A stretch of DNA of 64,000 nt from Myxocyprinus asiaticus (Eukaryota; Chordata; Actinopteri; Cypriniformes; Catostomidae): contig NC_059393.1 of NCBI RefSeq assembly GCF_019703515.2, positions 9,623,501-9,687,500 on the forward strand, in the 5' to 3' direction. Position numbers and translations under genes: made by a program. The notes beneath the pieces are model-generated. The model had not been told where the DNA came from, made no database searches, and worked only from the letters and a program-made list of their open reading frames with translations. This document shows, piece after piece, positions 59,180 to 64,000 of the stretch (the first letter of the stretch is position 1; the number at the start of each line of letters is the position of its first letter).

Positions 59180-60550
59180 CTGTCGTTTTTCTGCCATGAT
59201 AATGTCCTGCTTCACTCCAAAATCAAAAGAAAAAAATAATAAATTATATTTTAATTATTTCATAATCAAGCCTATTAGGACAATTTAGATTTTTTACATT
59301 TTGACATTATTTTCATGAGTTACACACATTTTACCCCAAAATTATTTTTACCCCAACACAAAAAAGATGGACATTATGATGTTTTCATTACACAATTGCC
59401 TTTTAATTTAGCTGATTTTAATGAAAAATATATATATTTTTTACTGTAATGGGGGGGGATTACAATGGGAATAGTCAAATAAAATGCCTGAAAGCATTAA
59501 GGTAATGAGAGTTGGGGGTAAAATGAGCTTTAAGGAATATTCCAGGTTCACAAGTTAAGCTCAATCGACAACATTTGTAGCATAGTATTGATTACCACAA
59601 AATAAAATTTTGACTTGCCCCTCCTTTTCATAAAAAAAAAAAAATAAAAAAAAAAGCAAAAATCTGGGTTACAGTGAGGCACTTACAATGGAAATGAATT
59701 TTTTTTTGTTAAAATACTCTGTAGTGTAGCCATAAGACATGAAGGATATGCGTGTAAACATGATTTAAGTGTGACAAAATCACACAAACCTTTTCTGTTT
59801 AAAATGATGAATTTTATATCTTCGTTGCTATGACGATGTAATGTCAACAAAAACAAAACTACTGCAAAAATTACCATTTAAACAACTTTACAGTTCAAAT
59901 AACAGAGGAATTTTAACGGGAGAATTAATGTAACTGTTTTTAAATATTATAAAGCTTCACATTTCTGCATTTAAACCCTCCAAAAATTGGTTCCATTCAC
60001 TTTCATTGTAAGTGCCTCACTGTAACCTCCATTTTCTATTTAATTTTTTTTAAAGAAAAGGGTTCCGAAATGAATTTTTGTGGTAATCAACAGTATGACA
60101 CAAATGCTGTCGATCAAGCTTAACTTGTATTGAACCCAGAACATTCCTTTAATTGCCATCTTCATTTGAACAATCTTGATACTGATTCTTAAAATCCCAA
60201 GATCGATCTCTTACTTTAAAGTTCACTTCAGTTTAGTTGTTTATTATTACTTGTTAAATCAATAGCAATTAAAAAACATAGTTGTGGCCCAGTTGTAAAA
60301 TTTCTGAATATTTTTTTAATTCATATTTTTGTAATGTTGCAAGTTAGAAGGTTCCATGTGTAATTTATAGCATTAGCTAAGAGATCATTTTTCTTCATAT
60401 GCAAGCAAAATTGACCTTATCACTAAAATATACCCAAATAAATCAAATCTAAATCTCATATCAATCAAATCAGGAAATCTGTATCGATACACAGCCCTAG
60501 GTTAGTTATGATCAGGACATGTTTTTGACAGATTTCGTGAGCATCACCCT
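59180..60550. mobile_element. MITE family A, copy 5, with nested elements
   Basis: Left part TAATGTCCTGCTTCACTCCA, TGACATTATTTTCATGAGTT, TTTTACCCCAAAATTATTTTT. The right end, inverted, reads GGTGATGCTCACGAAATCTG. It is interrupted by the foldback MITE at 59531-60152 and, to its right, by a tract ending TATCGATACACAGCCCTA that belongs to the AGGGCTG-ended family. Confidence 0.7.
59531..60152. mobile_element. Foldback MITE (GGAATATTCCAGGTTCA ends)
   Basis: Left arm AAGGAATATTCCAGGTTCAC, AAGTTAAGCTCAATCGACAA, CTTACAATGGAAATGAA. The right arm is inverted and ends CAAGCTTAACTTGTATTGAA, CCCAGAACATTCCTTTAA. Related single arms lie at 13030, 20690, 21755 and 23900. Confidence 0.88.
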
Positions 60551-60605
60551 ATTATTATAGGGAATTAGGGATTCCGCGATTATACGGTTTCACTATTAAC
60601 CGTGA

Positions 60606-61893
60606 CTAAAGGTGCAATATGTAACCATTTTCATGTAATATTCGCCTTTTTTTTGCCAATGTGTGAACGGCTTGTAACGGAACATAAAAAATGAGCCCTT
60701 CCTGGACTTCCTAGTTTGCCTATTAAAGCCTGTAGACTGATTTTCATGCGAAGGGAGCGGGTGGCATTTGCCTATGCGCACTCCCGAGAGCCTTGCCTCA
60801 GTGCTTCTCTTCCACTATTCACAGCGACGACAAACTGCAACACTAGGTAACATTATCTTAGAGATGGAATCCAGCAAACGTCCGGCTCCCAGCACAACAC
60901 CGACTCCTACACAAATTCAGAGTAAGCCAAAAAAAAGTTTATCTACTGAATCCCGTCTGGCTAAGCGGGAATGTGATCATGGTCGAGCAAAAACTAGAGT
61001 GAACATCGGCATGGCATTTGATTCCTGGAGGGACCTTCGTTTGGTTTTGGGGATCAAAACTGACCCTGAATTGGCTTTCTTCTTATTGGACAGGTAAGCT
61101 TACATAACTGCAAAGCAAGTGAAATATAGTGCCATAAGGATTGATCTGTGTCATTGTAGCTAACTTGATCTTGCCTGCACAGTAAACATAAACAATGTAA
61201 TCTGTAATTATTCAGCAAGGTAAACTACAACACATGAAATGAATGCTAGACAATGTTCAAGATAATGCAAAAAGACCCATTCATTAGTGTAACGTAACTT
61301 GGTTATACAGAAAATATATACATTCTATTATTATAAACCAACAGCGCATCGATATATCAAAATGACAGTTGTGATGGAATCACATCAATACTGAATTGTG
61401 TCAACATATTTATAATGTACAGTTATAAACAGCTACTGTCATCATCCACCAAATTTAGCTAACAGCTATTGATAAAGCTGGCTAGCTAGCTAACGCCGAA
61501 ATAGGCTATCGTATAAATGCAGTCAATGTATCATGCAAAGAAAAGTGATTACTTCAAACTACAGTCTCGCATAGTCAGACCTATATCCACACTTTGTTTT
61601 AGCCCTGTTCCAGCACTGGAGAGTCAAATATAATACACAGTCTCAAAGTTTGTAGTAAAACAATCATAACTGTGTTCATTTTAATTATGCTACCTCATCA
61701 GTCAGCATGATGCTGGTGAATCACGTTCAGCCTCTTTGTACGTTACATCATTGTTTTGGATGCTCGCTCCCGTCCATATGGAGTGTGTGCACGAGCACGA
61801 GCGCGAGCAACAGGCAGCTGGCTGCAGTTCACTTAACGGCCACAGGTGTCATTAATAACAAGGGTTTCTGAATCTTACATACTGCACCTTGAA
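60606..61893 (+). mobile_element. TIR element (AAGGTGCARTATGTAA) with a spliced-looking exon
   Basis: AAAGGTGCAATATGTAACCA at the left and, inverted, CAAGGTGCAGTATGTAAGAT at the right define about 1.29 kb. It is GC-balanced and contains one good open exon (60864-61093) ending in a canonical donor. The ends recall those of the small MITE at 19113-19530. Confidence 0.8.
60864..61093 (+). CDS. Uncharacterised exon in a TIR element
   Basis: From the ATG at 60864 about 76 codons run to a perfect donor (GGACAG|GTAAGC) at 61093/61094. The product starts MESSKRPAPSTTPTPT, has a Ser/Lys-rich linker (KPKKSLSTESRLAKRECDHG), then a compact helical-looking segment: RVNIGMAFDSWRDLRLVLGI, KTDPELAFFLLDR. 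That last segment resembles a short domain repeated in many unnamed fish proteins (from memory, not searched), where it often precedes zinc-finger exons. No acceptor exon was recognised within the element. It could be an element-encoded protein or a captured host exon; function unknown. Confidence 0.5.
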
Positions 61894-62876
61894 AAATGTC
61901 ACGGTTAATTTAACTGCAAGAATTTAGAATCCAGGGTTAAAACTGTGAAATGCTTTATTTAGACATGGCAAAATAATACACATAATGTTTAAATAAATAA
62001 CGTAAAGCTATTCATAAGATTTTGTAAGCCTAAATCTGAAAACTCTTCTGCCTGTGTGGGTACTGCAGTTGTTGCTATGGTTACGGACGGTGGTCGCGTT
62101 GTGCTTAGCCAGGTGTTGCGGACTGAACGTGACCTTTCAATTCATGTCAAACTGGGGCTACTACATACAAACTCCAAAATATATCAGAGGAATTCTATCT
62201 ACCAAACTCATATCCGCCATAAAAAGCAACTTAATTCAGCTGTTAGGGAGCATTTAAAAGACTGCCTGAAGACGACGGATGTAAATTATGCAGACAAAAG
62301 TCATAGAAAGATACACATCCTACAAATGGGACAGGATGCTCCACTAGTCGTCCATCAACAAACTTGTAAGTTTAATATTTTTAGCTGTGGTGATTCTAAA
62401 GTGATTTATTAAAAGATGCTTATTTTGTTTAAGCGTGCAGACAGCGCATGTAGTTACTATCAGCAAGTAAACTTTGAAAAGTTGCGTCTTTTCATCCTCG
62501 TTATTTAAAGCATTGCTGCAATACAAATGATCACAATCACCCACAATTATTTTTTGAAGCACTCCGGTTACATTGAAGCACATCACTGAGCTCGGGATGC
62601 GCATAAGTGGTGTCGTGCCCTAGATTGGAGTGTCTCTTATTATACACCTCCTATTTATTTTTTGTGTATTTAGCAGTTCTTATTGTAAGGCTGCCCTTAG
62701 CGTCCACATCTCCCCCAGAAATACGTCCACTAAGACGTTCAGTTGTGATATGATATGCATTTTTTGCATCGGTGCTGTGGTATAAAAAGAAAGATATTCG
62801 TAAAACCGGTTACCGCTATTTATTTTCTCAGACGGAATCTCACCGTCAAAAAAAAAATCACACCGTAGCATCCCTA

Positions 62877-63841
62877 AGGTGCATCTCTAGTTCGAAACAT
62901 AAAACAGAATAGTTAATATGCAGAACACTGCAGCGAATCTGGATGCGTGTGAGATGCATGTGTGTGTGGTGGGCGAAGACAGTTCAATAGCACTGCAAGG
63001 CAGGGGTCATCCTGCATTACTTTCTCCAAATATTGCATCTGACTGCAGGGAAAATCTCATTCCTTAACACATTTCTTACACCCTTTTATCAGCTCTCAGG
63101 GATTATGTTAGTTTTGAAGTTGACCCTGAAACTAGATGCATGTGAAGTCTGCCCTTCTGAACAAGGAAAGCTGCAAACGACTGTTTGTTTTCAATCAAGA
63201 TAAAGAAATAAAATAAAACATTGTTCATTCTTAAGCATCTAACACATATGCATCAACCCTAGTTCAAATGTGTATGACATCCAGCGGTGTTCTAGAAACT
63301 TTGGGTGCCGACTGCTCAATCACACTGACAACAAATCAACAGAAAACAACCACTTTGTTTGAGACAAACGAATGAGATACACTCCAGGGGAACTTATTTT
63401 GATATATAGATACTGGGCCTACATGTGCAACCATAGAGAAGGTGAGCTGAATTTGTCGAATTTTGCATGCTGCACTTCTGGAAGATCACAAAGCAAACCA
63501 GAGTGTTCCCCTACATCACATCTCTGTCCATAATAAAAGGATTAAAGACTGGCAGAAGTGAAAAGCAGCCTTATCTGATGTGTGAGAAAGCTCAGAGTGC
63601 AAAGCGTCTGTTTTGATACGGCTAGCTTGCTAACAATTCCTCGCGAGAAAACCACACAAACCCCAAAACAGTCATTTATATCAGCCGGCATGACGTGCAT
63701 TAAAAAGAAGAGAGGAAAATATTCAGAGTCAACTCGCTTCGTCGTGATATATGACAGCACAGAGAGCAAGTTTGAAAGCTTTCTAAGGAAATCTCAGAGC
63801 TAACATTAGCCACCCTTCAGCTGCAGCTAACAGCATTAGCC
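62877..63841. other. Unrecognised; possible promoter-like patch near 63.6-63.8 kb
   Basis: No gene supported. About 63620-63800 is less AT-rich and contains a CRE-like TGACGT (about 63690) and a 73-codon plus-strand frame. As it lies upstream of shoc2 it might hold a distal promoter or noncoding exon, but I saw no donor that settles this. Confidence 0.3.
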
Positions 63842-64000
63842 TCACACACTAACACAGACACACACAAACACAGACACACACAAACACAGACACACACAAA
63901 CACAGACACACACAAACACAGACACACACACATATATAGACACACACTAACACAGACACACACACACACTAACACAGACAGACACAAACAGACACACACA
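63842..64000. repeat. CA-rich microsatellite/minisatellite at window end
   Basis: Imperfect 16- to 18-bp units CACACAAACACAGACA repeat to the end of the window and probably continue past it. Confidence 0.95.

Larger units (their letters stand above)
60563..62876. mobile_element. TIR element (TTAGGGATKC ends) holding another element
   Basis: Left TTAGGGATTCCGCGATTATA, then CGGTTTCACTATTAACCGTG. Right end, inverted, TTAGGGATGCTACGGTGTGA, with sub-terminal ACCGGTTACCGC. The sequence ATTAACCGTGACT before 60606 and TGTCACGGTTAATTTAAC after 61893 are inverted, so the inner element landed in a palindromic sub-terminal region. An ORF at 62056-62412 (118 codons) lies in the remainder and has no recognisable domain. 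Confidence 0.65.

Noticed and set aside
63817..63999. Cys/Val-rich peptide at the window end
   Set aside because: It is a translation of the (CA)-rich simple repeat.

Overview
This is vertebrate nuclear DNA, most likely from a teleost and probably a cypriniform (carp/loach type) fish. The evidence is intron-split genes with GT/AG junctions, tRNA-derived SINEs, Tc1/mariner, hAT-like and foldback MITEs, LTR and non-LTR retroelement remnants, and long (TA)n and (CA)n microsatellites. Nothing bacterial or viral is present. Species assignment is inference from repeat types and protein similarity only.

Two real protein genes are recognisable, both on the minus strand. shoc2 (leucine-rich-repeat scaffold of the MRAS-SHOC2-PP1 holophosphatase) has eight coding exons between 45242 and 34568. 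All junctions are in frame and give a 561-residue protein. About 8 kb downstream in transcription order lies adra2a (alpha-2A adrenergic receptor), with one coding exon at 26558-25356, a predicted 5'UTR intron (27634-26665) and a CpG-rich probable promoter (about 27.7-28.06 kb). The order SHOC2 then ADRA2A on one strand matches human 10q25, so this is a conserved syntenic block. The two act in different pathways (RAS-RAF signalling; Gi-coupled catecholamine signalling), and their adjacency is positional.

The rest is repeat-rich. 0-25 kb: a 75-bp tandem repeat, a SINE with target duplication, a miniature LTR retroelement (5749-6698, TSD GTCCT), a 5'-truncated LTR element with a proline-rich ORF (9.78-11.57 kb), a roughly 42-bp minisatellite split by a solo LTR (15-16.8 kb), several foldback MITEs, a solo LTR of the miniature family (20.0 kb) and a 28S rRNA pseudogene (22.96-23.6 kb). 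28-34.5 kb: MITEs nested in MITEs, one containing a 63-bp minisatellite, downstream of shoc2. shoc2 introns: a full-length SINE, a LINE RNase H fragment and several MITEs. 45.9-48.3 kb: a Sleeping Beauty-like transposon fused through (TA)n to a second Tc1 transposase. 48.4-56.4 kb: nested elements (Tc1-like > hAT-like > Sleeping Beauty-like; hAT-like > deleted L1-clade LINE). 57-64 kb: more nested TIR elements, two with ORFs, ending in a CA-rich microsatellite.

No convincing new molecular system is present. The most interesting signals are the nested insertion histories, a MITE family in which all five copies seen here are interrupted or expanded, and an uncharacterised TIR element carrying a spliced-looking exon (60606-61893).
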